Shown here piece after piece: positions 51,938 through 62,901 of a stretch of DNA of 64,000 bases. Below the pieces are notes generated by a model. The model saw nothing but the letters and a program-made list of their open reading frames with translations, ran no database searches and was not told the DNA's origin. The stretch covers positions 14,614,715 to 14,678,714 of the forward strand of contig CM029384.1 of assembly GCA_017165825.1 (NCBI GenBank), given 5' to 3'. The position numbers were made by a program, and so were the translations under genes. The stretch comes from Hepsetus odoe (lineage: Eukaryota; Chordata; Actinopteri; Characiformes; Hepsetidae). Numbering within the stretch: the stretch's first letter is position 1; every line of letters starts with the position of its first letter.

Positions 51938-52082
51938 TGGTAGGTGGTCTGGAGTCTCGAGGAGTTCTGAGGAAAATCAGTGACATGCTGGAGATCATTT
52001 TAAAGAGAATCGATGCTCTGGCCAAACTCAGCAACAACAGTGAAAGCCACAGGCTGGAAGAGCTCAGCTCTGCACTTGACAG
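51938..52082 (+). CDS. mgat5b: mgat5b exon 3 (luminal stem region)
   Basis: This exon has an acceptor at GAAGCAG|TG and a donor at GACAG|GTATGT. Its first two bases complete a Val codon with the last base of exon 2, giving TEVVGGLESRGVLRK and then a helix-like stretch, ISDMLEIILKRIDALAKL, ending SSALDR. The ESRGVLRK-(I/M)SD-(M/L)LE pattern matches the stem of mammalian MGAT5B. The heptad-like hydrophobics suggest a coiled-coil stem, which is inference. The exon is 145 bases and leaves two bases of the next codon. The following exon, expected to encode the QAIAQNVSDIAVKVDQ-type segment, was not found before 64000, so intron 3 exceeds 11.9 kb here. Confidence 0.93.
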
Positions 52083-53130
52083 GTATGTCTTAAATAGAAG
52101 GTGGCTTCTGGTCTAGTGGACAATATCTCCCCTGGACTTCCACCCTCTCGGTCATCTCCATGGTGACAGACATCTCCTCACATCAGGTCATGGCCAGAAT
52201 CCAGGGATCATGACTTCCCTGTATCAGTGTGTGATGGCAGCACATTGGCGAGGTGTTTATCAGGAAACGCTTCAGTTTCCACACAGCAATATATTGTTTC
52301 TGTCTAACTGCACCTTGTATATCTGTTTTCCTTTAGATTCTGATTTTGATTAATTTTACTACCTTACTGGAACGTTTAATAACAAATTAATCAAAATAAA
52401 TAGTTCAAAATCACTTGTAATAAAACAACAACAAATGTATGATGCAATTTTATTTATAATTACAATAATATTGTATTTATTGACAATACAGGTCCAAATC
52501 AGTTGTCAGAACAAATACATCTATAATATCTATAATAAATGAAATGTATAAATTCTAATGTCATCAGTGTTGGTTTATCATGAAATTTTGTCTAAGTGTG
52601 AAGAACTAAAAAAAACAATTATATCAAATTTATAAAAAAAGTATTAAAATGTATGATTTATACTCCCGGTGGCAAATTAATTTGTCATAAGCCTCCCTGT
52701 AATGAGTTATGTTGTCAAAGGAGTAAAAACACTGAGGCAAATCATTTTAACTATTCAATAATCATCATCTTTATAGTAAAAGTAATGCATTTTGTGATTA
52801 CTTGGCTGCTCTGAGACTGTTGCTCGAAATGTGACTAGATGACTGAGATTTTTATTGTTTGGTATCTAATACGATACCATTTAACAAGTGCTATTTGTCC
52901 TGAAAGCCTGAATTCTCTGTGGAGTTTAGGAATGCCTTTTCTAAAACTTCAAATTGAGTTTATTTTCTAAAAGAGATTTAGCTCTCAGTGGAATTCAAGA
53001 GCGAATGAGAAAATATCTCTGGCTGTTATTTACACACTCCTGGGAAAGGAAAACAGAGTCTAATAAATGATGGTGATATCTCTCCCCCCAGTATTGTTTG
53101 TGGCTTTGAATGTAGCTAAGGACTAGAGGT

Positions 53131-53193
53131 CAGTGTGTGTGTGTGTGTGTGTGTGTGCGTGTGTGTGTGTGTGCGTGTGTGTGTGTGTGCGCG
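53131..53193 (+). repeat. GT microsatellite with GCGT interruptions
   Basis: GT repeat interrupted by GCGT units. Confidence 0.93.
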
Positions 53194-53939
53194 TTTGCAA
53201 CTGATGGTCATTGGTACAGACACACTCCCTACAGGAATGGAGCAGAGCGGATGAATGCAGTTCAGCATGATTTGCCTGGAGGGCTGGGGGTGTTACAAGC
53301 TATTCATCTGAGCAAGCTTTATTTGTGTTATTTGCTTCTGTGCTTTTGGACCATGTGCACCTTGATCCCCAGACAAACCTTCAAATAAAACCCAATCTCA
53401 TCTTTATAAAGCAAACATGGCCATATAGACCCCAAGAGCCCAATAAATGATTTGTAATGTCAGCTTCAAGTTTATGTGTGGTGCCTCCTTGGTGTAAAAC
53501 CTAATATCTCCACCAACAACATTTTTTATGAGGTCCAGCTCTCTCAAAGGCCCACTATTCATCATCAGTCAGTTTCTGACCATGGGAACACTGGCGACCT
53601 GATATTACTCTGATAATTCTCAGCACAGACAATGCTGTGGAAATGGCATGGCAGTGTATGAGTGGTACTAGTGTGTTGGTCAGTGTAATGTTAGTAGGAT
53701 TTTTCCAGCTCAGTGTCACTGCAAGCTGAAACAACAAAATGTGACAATTTTACTTAAAAAAGTAACTGGTCAACTTCAAATGTTCAATGTAGCTAATTTA
53801 TTTGTTTTGTAAGCTTACTATTACAAGTTAAATCAGCTGACCAGCTACTTACTTTCATTCATTTATTATCATAACAGCTTATCCTGAGTAGGCCCTGGGC
53901 TGGTACTGGAGTTTATCCAAGTATTTATATGGCAAATGG

Positions 53940-54032
53940 TGGTTAGGTGGTTAGTGGTTAAGGTATTGGCCACAGGATCAAAAGATCCTGTGGGTTCAAA
54001 CCCCTTACCAGTAGGTTGCCCTGAGGTGCCCT
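53940..54032 (+). mobile_element. SINE family B, head fragment next to RTE LINE copy 2
   Basis: GGTGGTTAGTGGTTAAGG, B box GGGTTCAAACCCC and CCAGTAGGTTGCCCTGAGG, cut off where LINE sequence begins at about 54033. Confidence 0.65.
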
Positions 54033-54429
54033 TGTCACCTCTCCTCCCTGCATCTTAACCACTCCACTTTCCTCCCTTTCATTCACACTCATGTATTCTG
54101 TCTTTGACCTACTCACTTTCATTCCTTTCCTCTCTTGAGCATATCTCCATCTCTCCAGGTTCTCCTCAAGCTGCTCCCTACTCTCACTGCAGATCACAAT
54201 ATTATCAGCAAACATCATCGTCCACAGAGACTCCTCTCTAACCTTGTACATCAACCCATCCATTACTATTGCAAACAAGAATGGATTCAGAACTGATCCT
54301 TGATGTAATCCAACTTCTACCTTAAATGCATCCGTCACTCCCACTGCAAATCTCACCACTTTTACACTGCCATCATACATATCCTGAACCACTCTCAGCT
54401 ACTGATAGTATGAACTACTATCATACTTC

Positions 54430-54668
54430 TGGTCTAGTGGTAGGATACGTGGTCTAGTGGTAGGATACTTGCCTATGGACCTCTGGCTCAAGGGGTCCCA
54501 GGTTCAAATCCCACCTCTGGCACCACCACCACTGGGTTCCTGAGCAAGACCCTTAACCCTGAATTGCTCCAGGGGGACTGTCCCTGTACCCAGGACATGG
54601 AAGTTGCTCTCTAGATAAGAATAAGAATAAGAATAAGAAGATAAGAATGCCGTAAATGTAAATGTAAA
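54430..54668 (+). mobile_element. SINE family A inside the RTE LINE copy 2
   Basis: The A-box block is duplicated: GGTCTAGTGGTAGGATAC occurs at 54431 and again at 54451. The tail carries an expanded AAGAAT/AATAAG run (about 54615-54650) in place of the usual GAGCGTCTGC. It interrupts reverse transcriptase sequence, so it is younger than that LINE. Confidence 0.85.
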
Positions 54669-56377
54669 CCATAACTCCTCTCTAGGCACCCTATCATATG
54701 CTTTCTCTAAGTCCACAAAGGCACAATGTAACTCCTTCTGACCTTCTCTCTACTTCTCCATCAACACCCTCGGAGCAAACATTGCATCTGTAGTGCTATT
54801 TCTTGGCATAAAACCATACTGCTGTTCACTGATCATCTCCTCATTTCTTAACCTAGCTTCCACTACTCTTTCCCATAACTTCATGCTATGGCTGATCAAC
54901 TCTATCCCTCTATAGTTACTACAGCCAGTACACTTTGTCTCCACTCCTCAGGCATCCGTCACTCCCACTGTAGATCTCAACACTGTTACACTGCCATCAT
55001 ACATATCATCTCACATACTTCTCTGTAACACTTGATTTCCTCATACAAAACCACAACTCCTCTCTAGGCACCCTGTCATATGCTTTCTCCAAGTCCACAA
55101 AGGCACAATGTAACTCCTTCTAACCTTCTCTGTGCTTCTCCATCAACACCTTCAGAGCAAACATTGCATCTGTAGAGCTCTTTCTTTGTAGTGCACAAAA
55201 CCTAAACAAAACGAACCTTAAACTAAACTCTCCTCTTTTCTTAACCTAGCTTCCACGACTCTTTCCCATAACTTGCATGCTGTGGCTGATCAACTTTATC
55301 CCTCTATTGTTACTACAGCTCTGTGCATCACACTTATTCTTGAAAATCGGTACCAGTACACTTTGTCTCCACTCCTCAGGCATCCTCTCACTTTCCAATA
55401 TTGTGTTAAACAATCTGGTTAGAAACTCAACTGCCATCTCCCCAAACATCTCCATGCTTCCACTGGTATGTCATCCAGTCCAACAGCCTTTCCATTCTTC
55501 ATCCTCTTCATTGCTGCCCTTACTTCCCTTATTTGCTGCACTTCCTGGTTCACTCTACTCACATTCGGTAAAGGTCCTTTTCTCTCTCTTTACTGTCCAA
55601 CCTCTCAATCAATTCACCAAACACCTTATCTTTGGCCTTCGCCACTGCTTTCTTCGCCCTGCAATTCATCTTCTTGTACACCTGTCTACTTTCTTCATCT
55701 CTCTGACTGTCCAACTTCATCTTTGCCTCCCTCTTCTTGTGCATACACTCTTGGACTTCTTGGTTCCACCACCAGGTTTCCATATCCTCCTTCTTCCTTC
55801 CAGATATCACACCAAGTACTTTCGAGCTCTCTGCCTTATCACTTCTGCAGTAGTTTCCCAGCAATCCAATAGCTCAACACCTCCCAGTGCTCATGTTAAC
55901 TCATGCCTGAATTCTTCTTTGCAGTCCTCTTTCTTCAGCTTCCACCATTTGATCCTCAACTCTGTCCTCACTTTCCTTCTCTCTTGACCTCCAAGGTTAT
56001 CCTACAGACCACCATCCTGTGCTGTTTAGCTACACTCTCCCCTGTCACTACTTTGCACTCTCCAATCTCCTTCAGACTGACCCTCCTGCAAAGGATATAA
56101 TCCACCTGTGAGCATCTTCCACCACTCTTAGATGTCACCCTGTGCTTCTCCCTCTTTTTAAAATAAGCATTAACTCCATCCATTCCCATCTTTTTTGCAA
56201 AATCTACAACCATCTGACCTTCAGCATTCTTCTCCTTCTCACCAAACCTACCCATCACCTCCTAATCACCTCTGTTCCCTTCACCAACATGACCATTAAA
56301 ATCTGCTTTCTATTCCCTGTGTACACTCTCTATCACTTCATCTAACTCACTCCATAATTCTTCTTTCCATCTCACAA

Positions 56378-56563
56378 CATTTACATTTATGGCATTTAGC
56401 AGACGCTCTTATCCAGAGCACATGTCCTAATTACAGGGACAGTCCCCCTGGAGCAACTCAGGGTTAAGGGTCTTGCTCAGGGACCCAGTGGTGGTAGTGC
56501 CAGAGATGGGATTCGGTCCATAGGCAAATCCATAGGCAAGTTCCCTACCACTAGCCCACCACC
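56378..56563 (-). mobile_element. SINE family A inside the 5' part of RTE LINE copy 2
   Basis: Minus-strand copy with a TTTGGCAT-type tail and body, and a decayed B box (GATTCGGTCCA in place of the usual palindromic core). LINE sequence continues on both sides (CCATCTCACA... and ...TGTGGGGCATAAGCAC). Confidence 0.82.
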
Positions 56564-56868
56564 AACCAACTTGTGGGGCATAAGCACTAACAACATTCAT
56601 TATCACACCTTCAACTTCCAACCTTCCTCACCTAACCCTCCCCATTTATCTGAGCTTGGGACCGGCGTGAAGAAATACACTGGCTTGTGCATCCCTAGTG
56701 GCTGGGTTTAGAAAATATTCATTAATGCATAGCTTAATGGGCTATTGCATATGCTGATTAAAAAACAGGTGTGATTTTTTTAAATTTATTTATGTTTTGG
56801 TCAGTTTCTGTAAAAAAAAAAAAATGCACCAGATTCAAAGTGTTGAACTCTGGACCAGGTAGGCAGTC

Positions 56869-57290
56869 TGTAACACTAGATGGCACTCTGCTCAGCTCTT
56901 GGGAGAGCACACCTGTTTGGCATTGGGCTTACAGATGTGCTTCATTTGGGGTTGGCTTTAAAAACCCCATCAAGTTAGAGCAGAGCGTCGGTCTTTGCCT
57001 ATAGACTAATGGCTCAAGAGGTCGCAGGTTCGAATCCCACCTCTAGCACTACCACCACTGGGTCCCTAAGCAAGACCCTTAAACCTGAGTTGCTCCAGGG
57101 GGACTGTCCCTGTAATTAGGATGCTCTGGATAAGAGCGTTTGCTAAATGCTGTAAATGTTTGTTAATCTGGACATGTCACGTAAGTTTATCTGTGTTTTC
57201 AGTATTTTTTTGCACATGTTGTTAAAGCTTTTCCATTAAAGATAAGTTTCCGCACTTTTTGCTCACCTCCTGGGAAGGGCTAAGGTGTCA
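56869..57290 (+). repeat. LTR-like unit interrupted by a SINE
   Basis: Starts TGTAACACTAG and may end GGTGTCA at 57290. It contains GAGCACACCTG...GATGTGCTTCATTTGGG and a TTTAAAAACCCC box, the same order as the 62.6-kb unit, and an ATTAAA signal. A SINE occupies about 56985-57164. Boundaries are inferred from TG...CA ends only. Confidence 0.4.
56985..57164 (+). mobile_element. SINE family A with decayed head
   Basis: B box GGTTCGAATCC, body and GGATAAGAGCGTTTGCTAAA tail are clear. The A-box end is replaced by unrelated sequence. It lies in an LTR-like unit. Confidence 0.78.
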
Positions 57291-57860
57291 CCAGATACGG
57301 CTACATGCACTCGGAGGGGGGGGATCGACTTGATCCGCAGCAGACAAGGAAGGGTCATTCAGGACATCTGCCATGTACACAATGAAGAGGAGGCTGCGGA
57401 GTTTATTCCCGAGGGAATCCTCATGGGGCGAGACTGCAATGTCGCCAGTGGCAACCCAGGTAGGCGAGACACCGGGGCTGTCACCCACGCTAGCCCAGGT
57501 AGGCAAAGACCTGGCATTGCTGACCACATCAGCCTAGGTGGGCAGGGCGCTGGCACTGTCACTCACGTCAACCCGGTTGGACGAAGCTTTGGCGCGGTCG
57601 GTTGTGTCAGCCTGGGTGGACAAGATCTCCGCACGGTTACCTACGTCAGCTTATGCGGACGGGGATTTGGCACGGTCGTTCAGGTTAACCTGGAAGTGCA
57701 GACTGACATTGTTGTCACCTATACTGACCGGGGAAGACAAGGTGTCGGCAAGGGCATTCAGGCCAGCATGGGAAGATGGAGGTTTGGCGCTGGGGAATAC
57801 GGCCGCCTGGGAAGGTGGGGTTTTAACGCACGCAATTATGTCAGGTTGCCAAAGCCATAG
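57285..57860 (+). CDS. hypothetical open frame with 13-residue tandem repeats
   Basis: A 191-codon frame with no homologue I recognise. It opens at a GTG, with the first in-frame ATG near 57423, so a normal start is lacking unless a spliced exon lies upstream. From 57455 to 57844 the protein is ten 13-residue units of the type S-L-G-G-Q-(x)2-G-T-V-T-H-V (for example NPGRRDTGAVTHA and SLGGQGAGTVTHV). No signal peptide or membrane segment is apparent. Other frames on both strands are also partly open here because the array is GC-rich, so coding status is uncertain. It follows an LTR-like unit and could be part of an unknown retroelement. Confidence 0.25.
   Translation: MSPDTATCTRRGGIDLIRSRQGRVIQDICHVHNEEEAAEFIPEGILMGRDCNVASGNPGRRDTGAVTHASPGRQRPGIADHISLGGQGAGTVTHVNPVGRSFGAVGCVSLGGQDLRTVTYVSLCGRGFGTVVQVNLEVQTDIVVTYTDRGRQGVGKGIQASMGRWRFGAGEYGRLGRWGFNARNYVRLPKP
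57455..57844 (+). repeat. 39-bp minisatellite, ten units without indels
   Basis: Ten consecutive units of exactly 39 bp, roughly CC(C/T)(A/G)GGTxGGCxAG...GGCxCxGTCAC...CACGTCAG. Units differ at many positions but none changes length. A shorter 36-bp relative precedes the array (57419-57454). It is much more GC-rich than its neighbours. Confidence 0.85.
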
Positions 57861-59103
57861 GTGAATGCGCTCCAGTCCGCTCAGTGAGGAGGGACTCCTG
57901 CATAAGCCTGCTGGAGAAAAGTGGGGCATGGAAACCCATGTGGACATCTGTCAGAGAAGACGAGGAACCTGGGGGTCAAGGTCCATGCTCAGTGAGGAGC
58001 AGGGGAAACAATGACTATGTCCAAGCTCGTAAAGAAGGTTGATGTCCCTTTTTGCTTGTGTTCACGCCCGCTGGAAGAGATGGTCAGGATCTCAGGATGT
58101 GTCCTGAACCAGCCCGTCGGAAGAAAACAATGAAGCTTTGGGGACTACACTTTTGGGGATTTTTTAAAAAAAGGATACCCATTATTTTGGCATATTTGTT
58201 ATGACAGGTATACACAATATTTTAACTGTTTATGCTGTGCACATTTAGAAATGAACTGCCAACGAGAGGGAACAGCAAAGAAATTAGTTATGTGAGATTA
58301 TTAATCAGACTGACCAAGGGCATTCATTCACAGCACTGCAAACCCATTTTTATATGTGTATGTATTTATACACCATACACATATATGCAAACACACACCT
58401 CCACTTGATGTACTCGCAAATGGTTTCTGAATCGCTGAAATGTTAGCTGAAGAGATGAACTTACAGATAAAAATTAGCATTAGTCAGCATCCATTCCCCT
58501 AAGGCAATCTTGTACATTGTTATAATGCTGAGTGGAGCAACCTCTCCATGTGGGTGGTCTCCATATACAGCTTTCTTTACTCAGTGGAAATCCCTGGATC
58601 TGTTGCACCTTTTCATGTGTTTCTGGGAAACTTCTGAATCTAGGCTTTTGACCAAGAAGCAAAGAAAAACTAATATTAAGAGAATTTTTTCACTCCAACA
58701 AGCTGTTTTGATTAATGGTACTTTTCTACCTATCAACCTATCAGCAAATAAACAAATTATGAATAAAACACAAACATATTCATGCTCACTAGCTGAATAT
58801 TCTGGCATTGTGAAACATGCCTAACATACATAATTAATGGCATGTTTTTAAATCTAGTACAGGAAACATAATGGAATCACCATGTGGTTTGGATTTCTAA
58901 CACACCTCCCAGCAACTGTCTAAAAATTTTAATGACCCTGCAGTTAAAAAACAATCATTAACAAGCTGTTGGACTTGGCTAATTGAAAGGATACATGGCC
59001 TCAACAAGAGAGATGTCAACTGAATATTGGAAAGAATCATAAAAGTTCTTCTAGAAGGGCACCAGTATAGTGTGGAATAGATGTTGGTTGCTCAGGTGTG
59101 TTG

Positions 59104-59151
59104 GTAAAGCTACAAACTCAATGGAAATGTTATATATATATATATATATAA

Positions 59152-59195
<44 letters not shown>

Positions 59196-59239
59196 GTGTG
59201 TGTATATATATAACATTTCCATTGAGTTTGTAGCTTTAC
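59104..59239. repeat. inverted-repeat hairpin element with AT/GT core
   Basis: The left arm GTAAAGCTACAAACTCAATG... (59104-59140) is the exact reverse complement of the right arm (59203-59239) over 37 bases. Between them is an AT microsatellite holding two ATAATGTGTGTGTATAT units. The whole 136 bp can fold back on itself. Confidence 0.85.
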
Positions 59240-59959
59240 AATATATATAAAAAACAGGATGAAAAACCCAATGCAAGCCATGAAAAAAATGAAACAGATG
59301 AAAAACAAATGGGCAGGAACAGGAATCAATCTTTGTGACAGAACTGTAAGAAATAGCCTTTGAATAAAATTTGATTTTCAGAAAAGTCAATAGAAAACCT
59401 ACACTAACGCCTAAACAAAAGAAAGCAATGTTACACTGAAATGTAACGTAATGAAATGGATCTCAAGCTGATCTGTAAAAGCTGGAAGCAGCTTGATGGA
59501 GAAGATTGTTTCTCATTAGTGAATTTCTCAAATAATTCAAGCCTGAGGGGAAGAAATCAACTGTGATTTATTTTATTTTTTGATGATGATTTCATAATAT
59601 TGTTTCTCTACTTTATCTTGAAAAATATTTTATAGTTTGTTAAAGAAAGTCAGAATGTTCAGCTATTACACAAAAAAATAAAAAAATGATGCGTCTGTGA
59701 TCTTACAAATTCTTTTGGCTGAATGCAATCAGCTCCTCACAGCAATGTTCTGCATGTGTTAATTGGCAGGTTACCTAGGTATGTTTGAGCAGGAAAATTG
59801 TGTTGGATACTGGCCCATTATGACTAGGACTTTAATATAACTGTTTTTAGATTTTATCATCCTCTTCTGGTCAACACTGGAAAATCAAGAAACAAAAGAA
59901 AGAAAAAGTGCATTTTATAAGTTAATAGATTTAACAATGAGTTCCTGTAAAGTATGAGT

Positions 59960-60549
59960 TACTATACTGGTTCCCGTGCCGGTTCCCCATTTTGGAACCA
60001 GGGCGCGCTTTTCCACAGAAAACCCAAACTTAGCTGGTCTAGTAGTGAGAACCCGTGACGTCACGAGCGGTGGGCGGAGCTATAGGTAGCTTTAGAAGAG
60101 AAAACAGCGGAGAGCCAAAGTCTGCTAATGCAGAGCGCGGACGAAATTAAAGCTCTTTTAGCAACATGGCCGTCCACAGAGATTCAGCAAAAACTGGAAA
60201 GTGCAATGAGAAAGAAGAAAGTGTTTGAGGAAATAAGGGAAGAATTCATTTCGTGATTTCGTCTTGCACGTAATCGTTGTGTATGTCGATCTGTTTCAGC
60301 GGTAGTAACACGCTGAATAAGCTTCCTTTGGATATTGAAATAAATCCTCCAAGTCTGGAGAATAACCAGCAACACAAACTGAGTTCGGTCGAGTTTGTTT
60401 CTGGTTAGTGGGCGTGGCCTGTGACGTATTATCATGCGGCTCCCGCTGAGCTCCTGTCCAGTGGAAATGGGTGCCAGTTCTCGGTTGGTTCTGGCTGGTT
60501 CCCTGGCCGAGCACCAGAATCGGCACCTGGCACCAGCACCAGTGTAGTG
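59960..60549. mobile_element. DNA-transposon derivative (MITE-like) with Myb-like fragment
   Basis: The left end reads ACTATACTGGTTCC and the right end, on the opposite strand, CACTACACTGGTGC, an imperfect terminal inverted repeat. The GC-rich, CpG-containing body (GTGACGTCACGAGCGG) contrasts with its AT-rich surroundings. It carries a truncated Myb/SANT-like reading frame (60128-60256). I could not fix a target duplication, so the superfamily (PIF/Harbinger or hAT-like) is open. Confidence 0.6.
60128..60256 (+). pseudogene. Myb/SANT-like DNA-binding fragment, 42 codons
   Basis: An ATG-to-TGA frame with the pattern EIKALLATW-(x)3-EIQQKLE-(x)9-VFEEI, typical of the Myb-like domain in proteins tied to PIF/Harbinger-type transposons. 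A full domain is about 80-90 residues, so only the first half is left. It lies inside the MITE at 59960-60549 and probably came from its autonomous parent. Confidence 0.5.
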
Positions 60550-60975
60550 AAAAAGCGATATATAAGAGTGCATTAGAGTCTGCAATTGGAAGTCCAATGA
60601 GCTATTAGTGGTGGTTTTGCGCCAGTGAAGTTGTTGTGGCAGCAGCTCATGCAGATGATCCAGTGTAATGTAGCTAGTCTGGAGATCAGGTGGGGAGAGG
60701 AGTCTGATGATGATTGGTTTAATAAGATGATGATTGTTCGAGAAGACAGTTGACTTAGACATGGGACTAGGTGGGCCCTCCTCTGCCTGAGCAGGAAGTA
60801 GAGATGTTGCTGGGTGATTCAGCTGGTGTTGAGGGTCCACGTGATGTTCTCCGTGATGTGAACGCCAAGGAACTTGATCATTCTTTCATGTATCAGTGAG
60901 ATAAGCTAACAATCAATGTCAGGAAGTATATATGACATCATCTGATTTTGTTATATGTGTAGAACGTTTGACATA

Positions 60976-61509
60976 CAGTACTGTGCAAAAGTTTTAGGCA
61001 AGTGTGAAAAAAATGCTGTGAACAAAGAATGCTTTCAGAAATGGAAGAGTTAATCATTTATTTTCATCAATCAACAAAATGCAGTGAATGAACAAAAGAG
61101 AAATCCAAAACAAATCAATATTTGGTGTGACCACCCTTTGCCTTCAAAACAGCATCAATTCTTCTAGGTACACTTGCACACAGTTTCTGAAGGAACTCGA
61201 CTGGTAGGTTGTTCCAAACATCTTGGAGAACTAACCACAGATCTTCTGTGGATGTAGCTTCCTCACATCCTTCTGTCTCTACATGTAATCCAGACACACT
61301 GGATGATGTTGAGATCAGGGCTCTGTGGGGGCCAGAAGAACTGATGCTGGTTTGAAGGCAAAAGGTAGTGACACCAGATATTGATTTGATTTAGATTTTT
61401 CTTTTGTTCGCTCACTTAACATTTTGTACATTGATAAAAATAAACAATCATTATTTATATTTCTGAGAGCATTTTTTCCACACCTGCCTAAAACTTTTGC
61501 ACAGTACTG
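60976..61509 (-). mobile_element. Tc1-derived MITE, copy 3 (534 bp)
   Basis: Termini CAGTACTGTGCAAAAG and CTTTTGCACAGTACTG, flanked by TA. In the minus orientation it has the same internal junction as copy 1 (left-end segment ending CAGTTCTTCTGGCCCCCAC) and the same transposase C-terminal fragment (61115-61297, ending KAKGGHTKY). Confidence 0.88.
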
Positions 61510-62584
61510 TAAGTTTTTATATAAGGACTGCAACAGAGATTTTAATGTATTCGATAGTATGTTTTAGTAGTTTTCTTACTATAAGTATGAAAGTAATCTC
61601 TTGACCTAATTTCATAAGCACACGTTCCAAGTGACTGAATTTTTTTTATTTTTTATTTTTTATTTTTTTAAAGGGCTTAGTCACCATGTATTTACTGTTG
61701 CTTTTGTTCACTAAAGTAGACCATGCTGGCTTTATTTAGCATTCAGTTACATAATAAGTCATTCTGAAAGACTAATTTAATGCTCTGCTCTAAGCAGAGT
61801 CTCCTGTTCTCTTTTAAAAAGCTTCAATCATGATACACTTTTTTGAGGTTCAGTGTATACTCTGTAAAAAAAAAAAAGGTTGTGCTTTTTTATATTGTAC
61901 TTTAAATTAGAACTTATAAAAACTAAAGTGTCCTTTTTAATTTTCTACTGTATTATAGCATATAAATGTTGTTTCAAAACACTCCTTTCACTGTTTTGTC
62001 CTTACAGTCCATATAAGTCAATTTAGCAACAAAAACAGCCTGTTTTGAAACCCTGTTTGCCTATGCATACATGTTGGCCTATTTCTGCAACACATATTCA
62101 GTCATCAGCAGTTTAGCGCTGTAAGTTCACACAAAAGATATAACAGTATCAATTTGGATATTGAATGAGGCGCAAAACAGGACAGGCAGACTTTACAAAG
62201 GTTTTTTTTTTTTTTTTTGCCTGAGGTACAGTAAAACAAACACTAATGGAATGACACAAACATTTTCAAAGTAATTGTAAATTACACAAGCAAGTAATTA
62301 CTTTTTATGGCTGACGCTTTCAGGAACATCAGTAGTTTTAATATGAGCAGATCATTAGGAACCTGATAGTTACACATCTAACATGTATACTGTCGTTAAA
62401 GGTTATAATGGCTCCTCCAAACTCCTAGTGGCACCTGCTCTTCTAGTTTTACTTTGAAAGTTCTAGCAATACTGTTCTATTACAATTACATATCTATAAT
62501 AGACCTTTTTAACAAATATCTATTAATATCTATAAAGACCTTATTAACAAAATATTTTTTCAGCAATATCTCAGACTTGCATAT

Positions 62585-62901
62585 TGTCACGGGTGAGCTT
62601 TGTTTTGAGCACGGTAGCGGGCACTCTGTTCTGACTGAGCACACCTGAGCTCATGAAGGCCCAGGTGTGCTTCATTGGGCTGCTATTTAAGCCCCGCTGA
62701 GTCGGAACAGAGCACGGTTCATTCACGAGGCAAAGCCTCACGTTAATGGTGACTTGTTTAAGTCAGACTGCAGTTCCTTGTGCCTTGGTTTGATTAGAAC
62801 TGCAGTCCTTGGATCCTGTTTTTGGTAATATGAAGAATAAAGTTATGTTCCTGACTCCTGGCTCTGCACTGACGTCCTTCCTGCACCCCGCCACCGTTAC
62901 A
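62585..62901 (+). mobile_element. solo LTR-like unit
   Basis: Begins TGTCACGGGTGAG and ends CCACCGTTACA, so it has TG...CA ends with an imperfect inverted repeat. Inside are a GCACACCTG...CAGGTGTGC palindrome, a TATTTAAGCC promoter-like box and an AATAAA signal at about 62836, the order expected of a retrotransposon LTR. No matching second LTR or internal region is seen, so it is probably a solo LTR. A target duplication is not clear. Confidence 0.65.

Larger units (their letters stand above)
54030..56700 (-). mobile_element. decayed, mosaic RTE-type LINE, copy 2 (same family as copy 1)
   Basis: Minus-strand fragments of the family at 11.3 kb. Reverse transcriptase pieces lie at 53958-54392 (GLHQGSVLNPFLFAIVMD, MMFADNIVICSESREQ), 54690-54944 and 55020-55455, linker at 55559-55864, endonuclease end at 55968-56258, and 5' leader near 56640-56700. 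The catalytic FADD reads FADN here. The block around VDLEKAYDRVPREELW occurs twice (about 54672-54955 and 55025-55330), joined at about 54955 within GGCATCCGTCACTCCCAC, so this is a recombined or doubly inserted copy. Two SINEs interrupt it (54430-54668 and 56378-56563). Confidence 0.82.

Noticed and set aside
55277..55987. 236-codon plus-strand frame
   Set aside because: It is antisense to the RTE LINE copy 2; the coding strand is the minus strand.
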